From positions 1 through 64,000 of the forward strand of contig JAEUKE010000181.1 in the NCBI GenBank assembly GCA_016794345.1: a stretch of DNA of 64,000 nt, given 5' to 3'. Shown here piece after piece: positions 29,834 to 38,425 of this stretch. The notes under the pieces were generated by a model, which did not search any database, had not been told where the DNA came from, and saw only the letters and a list, made by a program, of their open reading frames with translations. Every line of letters starts with the position of its first letter. Within the stretch, counting starts at the first letter, position 1. The translations under genes were made by a program, and so were the position numbers. This DNA comes from Myxococcales bacterium. GTDB lineage: Bacteria > Myxococcota_A > Polyangia > Polyangiales > Polyangiaceae.

Positions 29834-30766
29834 ATGATGCGGCGGATGCGTCTTGGGGCTCTGCTCTTGGCTTCGTCCGTCGTCGCGATCTCAGCGACGG
29901 CGCTGGCCCAATCGCCTGGTCAGGCCCTCTACGACGAGGGCGTGAAGGCCTACTCCGCCGGCGATCTCGCCGCCGCTTGCCCGAAGTTCAAGGCGAGCTT
30001 CGAGGCGGACCGCGTCGCCGCCCCGCTCTTCATGCTCGCGAAGTGCGAGGAGAAGAGCGGCAAGATCGGCAGCGCCCTCACCCACTACGAAGAGGTGATG
30101 CGCCTCGGCGGGCTCGAGCCCGAGCTCCGCGACCAGGCGGCGCGTTCCCTCAACGACCTGGCCCCGCGCGCGCCCAAGCTGAGCTTGAAGCGAGGGTCGG
30201 CGCCGGCCGCTGCGGTCGCCAAGCTCGACGGCGTCGTCTACACGATCGACGGCCGGCCCGAGCCGATCGATCCGGGCGAGCACGAGCTCGTCGTCACGTC
30301 CCCCGCGCACGAGCCGAAGACGATCACGTTCACGGTGAAGGAGGGCGAAGAGCGCGCGCTCGACATCGAAGTCGGCAAGGAGCTCCCCAAGCCTCCGCCG
30401 CCCCCCATGGCTCCAAAGGCCGAGGGCCCCGACACCACCCCGCTCTGGATCGGCGGCGGGGTCGCCGCCGGCATCGGCGTGGTCGGCTTCATCGTCGCCG
30501 GCATCACCGGTGGGGTCATCCTCGGCGGCGAGTGCGACGGCGATCTGTCTTGCCCCAAGCGGGAAGAAGGCCTCGAGACCAGCGGCCTGGTCATCTCCAA
30601 CTACGTCGGCTGGGGCGTCGGCGGCGCAGGCGTCGCAACCGGCGCCATCCTCTTCATCGTCGCAGCCGTTCAGGGTGGCGAGGCAGAGCCGGAGGGCGCG
30701 AGCACCGGCGTCCAGGTGACGTCGGGTCCGGCTCCGTTCGGCCTCGGAATTCGCGCCACGTTCTGA
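29834..30766 (+). CDS. Exported TPR/PEGA-type protein with C-terminal membrane helices
   Basis: 310 residues. The signal peptide (LLLASSVVAISATALAQ) is followed by TPR-like helices (residues 30-100, QALYDEGVKAYSAGDLAAAC), a PEGA-like beta domain (about 115-185, DGRPEPIDPGEHELVVTSP) and a Pro-rich linker. Two hydrophobic helices (about 200-225 and 255-280) are rich in Gly. This architecture is common and of unknown function in myxobacteria. It starts 2 bp after the preceding stop and probably belongs to that operon. Confidence 0.82.
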   Translation: MMRRMRLGALLLASSVVAISATALAQSPGQALYDEGVKAYSAGDLAAACPKFKASFEADRVAAPLFMLAKCEEKSGKIGSALTHYEEVMRLGGLEPELRDQAARSLNDLAPRAPKLSLKRGSAPAAAVAKLDGVVYTIDGRPEPIDPGEHELVVTSPAHEPKTITFTVKEGEERALDIEVGKELPKPPPPPMAPKAEGPDTTPLWIGGGVAAGIGVVGFIVAGITGGVILGGECDGDLSCPKREEGLETSGLVISNYVGWGVGGAGVATGAILFIVAAVQGGEAEPEGASTGVQVTSGPAPFGLGIRATF

Positions 30767-30809
30767 GGTCTCGGACGGTCGGCTGAGCTATCCTCCTCGC
30801 CGGGCCGGC

Positions 30810-32234
30810 GTGGACGAGACATCGACAGAGCTTCCCATCAACTGGCGGCCGGGCTCCGTCATCGCCGGGAGGTTCCGCGTGCTGCGTGTCCTCGGGATCG
30901 GCGGCATGGGCGCGGTCCTCGAGGCCGAGAACACGTCGCTGGGGCAGCGCATCGCGCTGAAGGTGCTGCGGCGGGAGCTGGTCGGGAGCCGGGAGGCACA
31001 GGTTCGGTTCGATCAAGAGGCGCGCGCCGTCTCGCAGCTGCACACCGATCACGTCGCTCGCGTCCACGACCTCGGCAAGACCGAGGAGAACGAGCCGTTC
31101 ATCGTCATGGAGCTGCTCGACGGCTACACGCTCGACACGCCGATCGACTCGCCCGAGCAGACGCCCATCTCTCTCGCCATCGATCTGGCCGCCGAAGCCT
31201 GCGTGGGTCTCGCCGTCGCACACGCGGCGGGCATGGTCCACCGCGACATCAAGCCGGGCAACCTGTTCGTCACCCGCCGCGCCGACGGCTCCGAGATCGT
31301 GAAGGTGCTCGACTTCGGGCTGATCAAGGTCACCAAGAGCGACCAGCTCCGGCTCACCTCCTCCGCGACGGTCTTCGGCACGCCGCTCTACATGTCGCCC
31401 GAGCAGATCATGAGCTCGACGAAGGTCGACGCGAGGACCGACCAACACGCCATGGCCATGGTGCTGTTCGAGCTCCTGACCAAGCAGCCGCCGTATTACG
31501 ACGAGTCGCCGACCGCGGTGACGGTGAAGATCGCCACGCTCGCGCCTCCCAGCCTGCGGGCGCTGCGCCCCGACGCGCCAGCCCAGCTCGACGCCATCCT
31601 GGTCAAGGCCCTGGCCAAGGCGCCCGAGCAGCGCTTCGAGGACATCGCGTGTTTTGCGCTCGCGATCGCGCCGTTCGGGACCGAGCGGGCGCAATCGGCG
31701 GCCAGGAAGGCCGCCGCCGCCTTGAACCGCCCGGCCGTCGTGCCCGAGGTGACGTTGCCCGCGTCGGCCATCACCGGAACCGAGACGGTCTCGGGGCTGA
31801 GCACGATGCGCCGCCTCGACGCGAAGCGGAGCCGGCGTTTCGGCGCCGTCGCGGTCGGCGCGGCGGCGCTCCTGGGCGTCGGCGGCGCCGTCCTGGGCTA
31901 CGGGCTCATGACAGCACCGTCGTCAAGCCCGCGGTCGGGGGCGCCGACCGGGGCTGCTCCCGAGGCGTCGCCCGTCCCGACGGCGGAGGCCGCCGACATG
32001 GCCTCGGCGACCGCGCCGCGGATCGAGCCGTCCGTCGAGGCGCCGCCGGCGCCATCCGTGCCCCGCCCCGCCGCGTCGGCCTCGGTCGAGAGCGCCCTGC
32101 CCGTCACCGCCGGGAAGCCCAAGCCGCGCCCCCCGGCCTCGTCCGCCGGCTCGCCGACCGGCGCCCCGACCCCCACGCCGACGTCGACCGAGTTCATTCC
32201 GGTCTACAAGAACCCCGGCGACCCGAAGAAGTAG
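30810..32234 (+). CDS. Hanks-type Ser/Thr protein kinase, membrane-anchored
   Basis: 474 residues. The kinase domain (about 20-290) has the glycine loop LGIGGMG (28-34), Lys51, HRDIKPGN with Asp146 and DFG; the activation segment ends GTPLYMSPEQ. All catalytic residues are kept. One transmembrane helix (about 347-370) is followed by a Pro/Ala/Ser-rich extracytoplasmic tail with no recognised sensor domain. The start is a GTG. It faces a lipoprotein gene convergently across 51 bp that contain only GC-rich palindromes. Confidence 0.94.
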   Translation: MDETSTELPINWRPGSVIAGRFRVLRVLGIGGMGAVLEAENTSLGQRIALKVLRRELVGSREAQVRFDQEARAVSQLHTDHVARVHDLGKTEENEPFIVMELLDGYTLDTPIDSPEQTPISLAIDLAAEACVGLAVAHAAGMVHRDIKPGNLFVTRRADGSEIVKVLDFGLIKVTKSDQLRLTSSATVFGTPLYMSPEQIMSSTKVDARTDQHAMAMVLFELLTKQPPYYDESPTAVTVKIATLAPPSLRALRPDAPAQLDAILVKALAKAPEQRFEDIACFALAIAPFGTERAQSAARKAAAALNRPAVVPEVTLPASAITGTETVSGLSTMRRLDAKRSRRFGAVAVGAAALLGVGGAVLGYGLMTAPSSSPRSGAPTGAAPEASPVPTAEAADMASATAPRIEPSVEAPPAPSVPRPAASASVESALPVTAGKPKPRPPASSAGSPTGAPTPTPTSTEFIPVYKNPGDPKK

Positions 32235-32285
32235 CGGGGGCGCGGCGCCGCGACGGGCCGGGCGCACCCAGCCCGAAGGGCCGGA

Positions 32286-33782
32286 TCAGAGGTGGTGGAA
32301 CCAGCGGAAGAAGATCCCGACCTGGTACCAGTCCTCGTTCACCAGGTCGTTGTCGTTCCCGGGAGCGAAGAACTGCGGGAAGTCGACACGGAACAAGAGA
32401 TCGGCGATCGGGTTGTAGTCGTCGCTCGCCGTGATCCCGATCTCGCCACCGAGGGGCAGCGCGAGGGTCTCGGTCGCGAAGTCGAAATCGTAGATGGCGA
32501 AGCCATGGTGGACGCCGAGCCAGACATCTTCGCTCGGGTTGAAGATGAATTTCAGCGGGATGCCGCTGTCCAGGTAGAACGGGCTCGCCTGTTGGTCGTA
32601 GAGACCAACCGCCATACCCGAGGCGAAGCCGCCGCCGAGGTTGCGGGCGTTCTGGAGATCGCCGTCGAAGTCGAACGTGACGAACGCGCCCGTGTCGATG
32701 CGGCCCCAGGTGCCGAGGTGGATGGCGGTCGGGACGCCGAGCAACAGCCCGCCGGGCCCCGCGGCGTTCAAGCCGGTGTCGACGCCCGTGAAGTAACGCA
32801 GCCGACCGCCGATCTCGAACACGTGGCCCGTGTAGCCGCCGGTCATGCCGATGCTCGGCAGCACCAACCAACCACCGCCGATGACGTCGGAGGGGTTGTT
32901 CGAGAGCCGATGGGAGTGGATCGTCGCCTCCATCTCGAACTGGTCGACGATCCCGATGTGGATGCCGGAGGTGAGGAACGTCGTCGGCGTACCTTGGCCG
33001 ATCCCCGAGATGGAGAGCCCGAAGTCGGGCGCGAGCGTCCCGCGCGGGACCGTCAGAGAGCGCATCGAATAGGCCTTCGGCTGGCGCTTCGACTTCTTCC
33101 GACGGCGCTCCGTCTCGGCGGCCGCGTTCTCCGGGATCTCCGTTCCGGTCTCGTCGATCGCCGCGACGGCGTCTTGCTCGGGCGCCTCACCCGGTCGCTC
33201 GAAGCTGTTGGGATCGTCCGTTCCGAGCGCCGTCTTCCCGTATTTCTCGGAGCGAGGCAGCGCGATCGTGACGAGCGAGCCGCCCCCCTCGGTCTTGGTG
33301 ACCCGATGGGTGGCCTTCGACGGCTCGCGGAGGTCGATGACGAGCTGGGCACCGCCCGCGATCTGCTCGACGGTCACCGACGTCACCTGCGTCGGGAAAT
33401 GCTGCGTCAAGAGAGGGAGGCGGTTGACCTTCTCGGGGACCGCCACGCCGCTGAGGATGTAGACGAGCCGGCCTTCGGCCTTCTGCTCGGTCACCGTGAC
33501 CGGACCTCGCACGGTCACCGTGACGACCGACCTCCCGTCCGGCATGACCTCGAAGCCCGGGTAGGTCACGAGGGGTGGGCCGGACGCGGTGCCGGCGTCG
33601 ACGCCGGGTCCGCGGGGCTTCGTGTCGTCGCCGTCAGAGCCCTCCCATTTGGCGTTCGCCTCCGCCTCGACGTCGTCTCCGGTCTTTGCCTCCACTTTTG
33701 CTGAGCCCTGACAGCCCAGGAGGCCCGAGACCCCAAGCAGCAACGGAAGCAAGCTCAGCCGGCAAAGCCCGTGGACACGCAC
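32286..33782 (-). CDS. Lipoprotein with AMIN-like and beta-barrel-like regions
   Basis: 498 residues from GTG 33782, which gives a compact lipoprotein signal (LLLGVSGLLGC); an ATG at 33815 would add a long charged leader. Residues about 70-170 (VTVTVRGPVTVTEQ, then LVYILSGVAVP) resemble AMIN domains, which target cell-wall or pilus proteins. A basic linker (ERRRKKSKRQ) leads to about 240 residues of alternating strands ending in FFRWFHHL, which look like an outer-membrane barrel. A lipoprotein signal on a barrel is unusual. The function is unknown. Confidence 0.72.
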   Translation of the reverse strand: MRVHGLCRLSLLPLLLGVSGLLGCQGSAKVEAKTGDDVEAEANAKWEGSDGDDTKPRGPGVDAGTASGPPLVTYPGFEVMPDGRSVVTVTVRGPVTVTEQKAEGRLVYILSGVAVPEKVNRLPLLTQHFPTQVTSVTVEQIAGGAQLVIDLREPSKATHRVTKTEGGGSLVTIALPRSEKYGKTALGTDDPNSFERPGEAPEQDAVAAIDETGTEIPENAAAETERRRKKSKRQPKAYSMRSLTVPRGTLAPDFGLSISGIGQGTPTTFLTSGIHIGIVDQFEMEATIHSHRLSNNPSDVIGGGWLVLPSIGMTGGYTGHVFEIGGRLRYFTGVDTGLNAAGPGGLLLGVPTAIHLGTWGRIDTGAFVTFDFDGDLQNARNLGGGFASGMAVGLYDQQASPFYLDSGIPLKFIFNPSEDVWLGVHHGFAIYDFDFATETLALPLGGEIGITASDDYNPIADLLFRVDFPQFFAPGNDNDLVNEDWYQVGIFFRWFHHL

Positions 33783-33851
33783 GCTAGCGATTACAGCACG
33801 CGCCCGCGAAGGCATACAAAGAACCGCCGAATGGTTGTAGCGTTCCGACCC

Positions 33852-34136
33852 ATGCGAAGCCTCCGTCTCGCCGCGGCCGGCGCGGTCCTCACCCTCTCCG
33901 CCCTCGCCTGCGGCGACGCCGGTCCCCCTCCCGCCGCTCCGGGGGTGCCGATCGATCCCCCCAAGCAGAACGAGGATCTTGCGAAGATGATGGAGGCCAC
34001 GCCCGCGGAGCCGGCCAGCACGACCCCGCCGCCCGCGGCGGAGCCGCAGCCGACCGCGAGCGCGTCCGCCCCGCCCGCCGCGGCCGCCGCCCCCGAGAAG
34101 AAGCCGGCCGAGAAGAAGCCGGCCGAAAAGAAGTAG
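33852..34136 (+). CDS. Small lipoprotein with Lys/Pro-rich tail
   Basis: 94 residues. ATG 33852 opens a lipoprotein signal (LTLSALACGD). The mature part is Pro/Ala-rich and ends in KKPAEKKPAEKK-type repeats, a disordered, basic, cell-wall-facing tail. It ends 5 bp before the convergent transglutaminase gene. The function is unknown. Confidence 0.7.
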   Translation: MRSLRLAAAGAVLTLSALACGDAGPPPAAPGVPIDPPKQNEDLAKMMEATPAEPASTTPPPAAEPQPTASASAPPAAAAAPEKKPAEKKPAEKK

Positions 34137-34141
34137 CCCGC

Positions 34142-36043
34142 TCAGGTCGAGCGGGGGGCGCCGCCGACCGCGCGGGCCGCCCGCTCGAGGAGCCCGGCGA
34201 CCGCGCCCTCGTCCCCCTTCGCGCCGTAGCGGAGCGTCTCGTACTCCTGCATCGCCAGGATGGCCTGGTCGCGCGCGGCCGGGTCGATCCGTTCCGTTTG
34301 TCGCAGCCGGTCGGCGAAGCTTCCGATCGTGAGGGAAGGCTCCCGGGCGATGCCCTTCGCCTCGAGCGCGCGGATGAGCTCCGCGAACGCGGGCAGCGGG
34401 GGATCGACCGGACCGCCGCGGAGCTTGGCCACAGCGCGCCGCCCGCGCAGCGTGCGGTACAGAATGAGCACGGCGAAGAGACCGACCAACATGAGCGCGA
34501 GCTCGAACGGAGTTCGCTCACCGAGCCAGTCGTCGACGGCCTCCCACGCGGTCCGGAGCGCGTCGACGAGCGCGGAGGTGGTCGGGGTCTTCAGTCGCGA
34601 CGGATCGGCCTCGGGCGCGGCAGGCGTCGCGTCCACCGTCTGCCAGCGTCCGTCCACCCAGACCTCGACCCAGCTGTGGGCGTCCCGTTCGCGCACGATC
34701 GAATAGCCGAACGGCGAGACCTCGCTGACACGGTAGCCCGCCACGACGCGTGATGGGACGCGCGCAGCGCGCGCGAGGAGCGCCATGGCGGAGGCGAAAT
34801 ACTCGCAATGACCCGAGCGCCGGACGGTGAGAAACTCGACCACCGGCTCCATCCGGGAGTCGGCGTCGAAGTCGAGCGAGTAGGTGAAGTCGCTCCGCAG
34901 CCGCTCCTCGATGATGGCGACGCGCTCCCGGGCCGGCTGATCGCCGACGCCCCACGAGGCGAGCGTGGCGTGCAACGTGGGAGCGACGGACTCGGGAAAC
35001 CGGAGGTCTTGCGGGCCGGGTCCGAGGGGAACAGCCGCATCCGGCTCGCCGGGCTTGAACCAGACACGCTTCGCTCCGAAGCCGGCGGGCGGGTGGTGAA
35101 CGCCGAGCGCGTCGCGCTGCAGAATGCCCGTCGAGACGACCACGTCGCTCGCCCCGAGGGGCAGGGAATACCGGCGCGGCTCCGAGGCGTGCTCGATCTC
35201 GACGAACGCCGCCGGATCGTCGGGCCGAGTCTTGGTCTCGACGACCTCGCGCGGCGGGATCTCGCTCATCGCGTTCCACTGCCGCGCGACGTACTGGACG
35301 AGCACCACGCTCCGCAGGAGCGGCGGCGGCTCGCCCCGAACGCGGAGGACGACCTCGTCGCTCTGGAGCATGCCCTCGAGCGCGCCGAGCTGCATGTTCT
35401 CCGAGAGGCCGGTTCGTCCCATCTGCTCCCAGCGCGCCGCGAGCCTCGCGATGAGGGCGTCGTGCAGAGGCGGCAGGGCGCGCGACAGGCCGAACATGCT
35501 GGAGAGCGAGACGAGCGCGACGAAGCCGATCGCGATCAAGTGTCTGGGCGAGAGCTCACGCGCCGCCGGTCGCGCCTGGTCTTCGACGCGCAAGGCGAAG
35601 AGGGAGAACCCGAGCGACAGCGAGAAGAGGACGACGTAGGGCCACCCGATCAGCGCGCGCCCGGCCCCCGTCAGCGCGACGATCGCGGCCGCGACGGTCA
35701 CGCGCGCGCCGTAGACGGGGCGGCTCACCATCGCACGCGCGGCCGCGACGGCGACCATGGGCATCACGAGAAGGAGCGTGCGATCGGACAGCAGATCCGC
35801 GCGCGCGCTCGCGGGTGGCCCGCCCGCCAGACGCGGCACGAGGACACCGAGGACCATGGCGCCGATGGCGAGGCCTGCCTGGGCCAGCCTGTCGAGCTCG
35901 AGACGCGGACCGAGGAGCAACGGGAGGATCGCGCAGAGGACCGGGAACCACGCCGTGCTCGGCGGCGAGCCCACGGCGACCGCGGCTGCGGCGCAGGCCA
36001 CCGCGAGGGAGACGGCGCGGGAGCGGACGAACGCGGCGATCAT
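34142..36043 (-). CDS. TgpA-like membrane transglutaminase-fold protein
   Basis: 633 residues. Several N-terminal membrane helices (about 10-200) precede an extracytoplasmic transglutaminase-like domain with the triad Cys413 (SGHCEYFASA), His456 (DAHSWVEV) and Asp471 (VDAT). A further helix (about 520-545, FELALMLVGLFAVLIL) and a cytoplasmic C-terminal helical tail complete the TgpA layout. In other bacteria this family sits with MoxR and DUF58 genes, as here. It overlaps the DUF58 stop by 4 bp (ATGA), the last gene of the operon. Confidence 0.92.
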   Translation of the reverse strand: MIAAFVRSRAVSLAVACAAAAVAVGSPPSTAWFPVLCAILPLLLGPRLELDRLAQAGLAIGAMVLGVLVPRLAGGPPASARADLLSDRTLLLVMPMVAVAAARAMVSRPVYGARVTVAAAIVALTGAGRALIGWPYVVLFSLSLGFSLFALRVEDQARPAARELSPRHLIAIGFVALVSLSSMFGLSRALPPLHDALIARLAARWEQMGRTGLSENMQLGALEGMLQSDEVVLRVRGEPPPLLRSVVLVQYVARQWNAMSEIPPREVVETKTRPDDPAAFVEIEHASEPRRYSLPLGASDVVVSTGILQRDALGVHHPPAGFGAKRVWFKPGEPDAAVPLGPGPQDLRFPESVAPTLHATLASWGVGDQPARERVAIIEERLRSDFTYSLDFDADSRMEPVVEFLTVRRSGHCEYFASAMALLARAARVPSRVVAGYRVSEVSPFGYSIVRERDAHSWVEVWVDGRWQTVDATPAAPEADPSRLKTPTTSALVDALRTAWEAVDDWLGERTPFELALMLVGLFAVLILYRTLRGRRAVAKLRGGPVDPPLPAFAELIRALEAKGIAREPSLTIGSFADRLRQTERIDPAARDQAILAMQEYETLRYGAKGDEGAVAGLLERAARAVGGAPRST

Positions 36044-37407
36044 GGGGCCAAGAGCTCCCCCGCGTCGATCGTGCTCGCCGGGATCGTCACGTCGAGGCCG
36101 TCCCGTGTCGTCGGCTCGTCGAGGGTCTCGACGACTCGCAGCCAGCGAACCGGCAGACCGCGCGAGCGCAGATCGCGCACGGCCTTGGCCGGCCCGTCGT
36201 GGGCGGAGATCACCACCAGGGAAGACAGCTCGGGGCCGAGCGTCTCGATGGCGGTCCGCGCGTCGCGGTCGTCGTCCACGAGCACGTGTGTGCCGAGGCG
36301 GTCGAGGACCGCGTCCAGGGCGGGTTGCCCGACGCGTGACTCGAACCGAACGATACTGTCATTGATGAGGAGCGCGTCGATCCCCGTCCCTCTCCGGATG
36401 AGCGCGGCCGCCACCCCCGCGGCGAGCGAGATGGCCGCCTCCTTGAGCTCGTCCGCCGCCTCTTCCCCGTCGACGACGAGGGCGATGGCGACGCGCTCGG
36501 TCTGCTCGGCGACGTACGTGCGAACGTGGGGCACCCCCGTCCGCGCCCAGGTCCTCGCGTGGAGGTGGCGGAGGGCGTCGCCGGGACGATAAGGCCGGAC
36601 CCCGACGATGTCGCTCTCTCCCGGCGCTCGCGAGCTCAAATGCCCGCCCTGGCGCTCGGGGATGCGGTGGGCGAGATCGAGATCCCCGACGTTGGCGATC
36701 TTCGGGACGACCAGGAAACGCGGGCCGTCGCTCTGGCGCCGCGGTCCGACCGCCAAGCCGAGCGGGACGAGCGCGGCGATCTCGAACGCGTCGAGGTGGT
36801 GCTCACCTCGGGCGGAGAACCGCGCCTCGGCCACCACCGTCGCCCGCTCGCGCGGCCGCAGAGAAGCGACCCCGCTCGGGTGTCGCGCCCACTGACCATC
36901 CCACGGCAGGAACGGCCCCGACACGCGCACCGACAGGACGGGCCGGTCCCCCGCGTGATCGAGGTGCACGAGGAAACGTTGCGTCGCACCGACCGAGACG
37001 CGGGGCGCGTTCTCGATCTCGACCTTCACGCCCTTCGTCCGGAAGAGCGGCCTGAGCGCGAGCGAGCCGAGCATGAGCCCGGCCAGCGCCCCGAAGAGCA
37101 GGTGGACCTGCGTCTGGGTCACGTCGACGCCGGCGAGCCCGACGAGCATCGTCAGGAGGAGGACACCGCGCCCCTCTTGGCTGAGCGAGCCGTACAGGAA
37201 GAAAAAGGGCAAGAAGAAGCGCCAGCGCAGGCGGCGTCGCAGGCGATCCCTGTCCGGCTTCTTCTCGGGGATGAGGACGTGGTTCAGCCGAGCGAGGCGG
37301 CGCCGAGACCGGAGGACGTTCTGGATCCGACGCACCCAGCGCGACGCTCCCTCCGGGGCTCGGGCGTCCCTCCGCTCGGTGTCGGACGCGCCTCCCCGCC
37401 CGGTCAT
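36040..37407 (-). CDS. DUF58 domain protein
   Basis: 455 residues. Two hydrophobic helices near 70-130 precede a DUF58/VWA-like region with the diagnostic GVRPYRPGDALRHLHARTWART (about 300-322 in part), and AIALVVDGEEAADELKEA continues the fold. DUF58 proteins pair with MoxR ATPases. ATG 37407 overlaps the MoxR stop (4 bp). The N-terminal 65 residues are strongly basic (RRIQNVLRSRRRLARL), suggesting a cytoplasmic membrane-proximal region. Confidence 0.9.
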   Translation of the reverse strand: MTGRGGASDTERRDARAPEGASRWVRRIQNVLRSRRRLARLNHVLIPEKKPDRDRLRRRLRWRFFLPFFFLYGSLSQEGRGVLLLTMLVGLAGVDVTQTQVHLLFGALAGLMLGSLALRPLFRTKGVKVEIENAPRVSVGATQRFLVHLDHAGDRPVLSVRVSGPFLPWDGQWARHPSGVASLRPRERATVVAEARFSARGEHHLDAFEIAALVPLGLAVGPRRQSDGPRFLVVPKIANVGDLDLAHRIPERQGGHLSSRAPGESDIVGVRPYRPGDALRHLHARTWARTGVPHVRTYVAEQTERVAIALVVDGEEAADELKEAAISLAAGVAAALIRRGTGIDALLINDSIVRFESRVGQPALDAVLDRLGTHVLVDDDRDARTAIETLGPELSSLVVISAHDGPAKAVRDLRSRGLPVRWLRVVETLDEPTTRDGLDVTIPASTIDAGELLAP

Positions 37408-38339
37408 GATGGAACGGGCACGGCGGAGACGATCTCGTTCAGGATGGAGGCCGCCGAACGACCGCCGTACTTGGCGCGCTCGGTCGGCAAGATGCGATGG
37501 CCCAACACGGGCGACGCGAGCGCCTGCGCGTCGTCCGGGGTGACGAACGAGCGGCCCTGGATCATCGCGCGCGCCTGGCACGCCCGGAACAGCACCAAGG
37601 TGCCGCGCGGGCTCACCCCGAGGGCGATGTCGTCGTGGTCGCGTGTCCGCTGGACGAGCGCGCGGATGTAGCGCGCGACGCGCGGCTCGACGTGGACCTG
37701 CCGGGCCTTCGCGATCATGGCGAGGAAGGCCTCTCGCCCCGCGACCGGCTTCACCGCCGCGAGGGGGTCGCGCTCCTGGCGGTCGAACAACATGCCGAGC
37801 TCATCCTCTTCCGAAGGGTAGCCCACGGCCAACCGCAAGACGAACCGGTCGAGCTGCGCCTCCGGGAGCGGGTAGGTGCCCTGGAAGTCCACAGGGTTCT
37901 GCGTGGCCAGGACGATGAACGGGTCCGGCAGGCTCATCGTCGCGCCGTCGACCGTGACCTGCACCTCGCTCATCGCTTCGAGGAGGGCCGACTGCGTGCG
38001 CGGCGACGCGCGGTTGATCTCGTCCGCCAGGAGGACGTTCGTGAAGACGGGCCCCCGCTGGAAGGCGAGCGTTCCTTCGCGCGGGTTCAGCGTGTGTGTG
38101 CCGAGGATGTCGGACGGCAGGAGGTCGGGCGTGAACTGCACGCGCGCGAACTCGAGCTCGAGGGCGCGGGCGAACGCCTTGGCGAGCGTGGTCTTGCCGA
38201 CCCCGGGCACGTCCTCCACCAGCACGTGGCCGCCCGAGAACACGCCGACCAGGAGCAGATCGATCGCCTCCGGCTTTCCGCGAATCACCTGAGACAGAAC
38301 ACGCTTGAGTTCGGAGACGAGCTCGGGAGCCTCGGGCAC
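37404..38339 (-). CDS. MoxR-family AAA+ ATPase
   Basis: 311 residues from GTG 38339, which has GAAAGAG upstream; a TTG at 38375 is a less likely longer start. Walker A is EDVPGVGKTTL, Walker B is VLLADEINRASP, and DEINRA plus ATQNPVDFQGTYPLPEAQLDRF are typical for MoxR. It should act as an ATP-driven chaperone for the DUF58/TgpA partners, whose genes overlap it in order. It is divergent from the lysyl oxidase gene. Confidence 0.94.
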   Translation of the reverse strand: MPEAPELVSELKRVLSQVIRGKPEAIDLLLVGVFSGGHVLVEDVPGVGKTTLAKAFARALELEFARVQFTPDLLPSDILGTHTLNPREGTLAFQRGPVFTNVLLADEINRASPRTQSALLEAMSEVQVTVDGATMSLPDPFIVLATQNPVDFQGTYPLPEAQLDRFVLRLAVGYPSEEDELGMLFDRQERDPLAAVKPVAGREAFLAMIAKARQVHVEPRVARYIRALVQRTRDHDDIALGVSPRGTLVLFRACQARAMIQGRSFVTPDDAQALASPVLGHRILPTERAKYGGRSAASILNEIVSAVPVPS

Positions 38340-38425
38340 GACACGTACTCTTTCAGGCGGCCCGGCGTTTCTCAAGACCCCGGCGACCGGGGACGCCCCG
38401 AGGTGGGCGTGTTAGCGTCGACCCG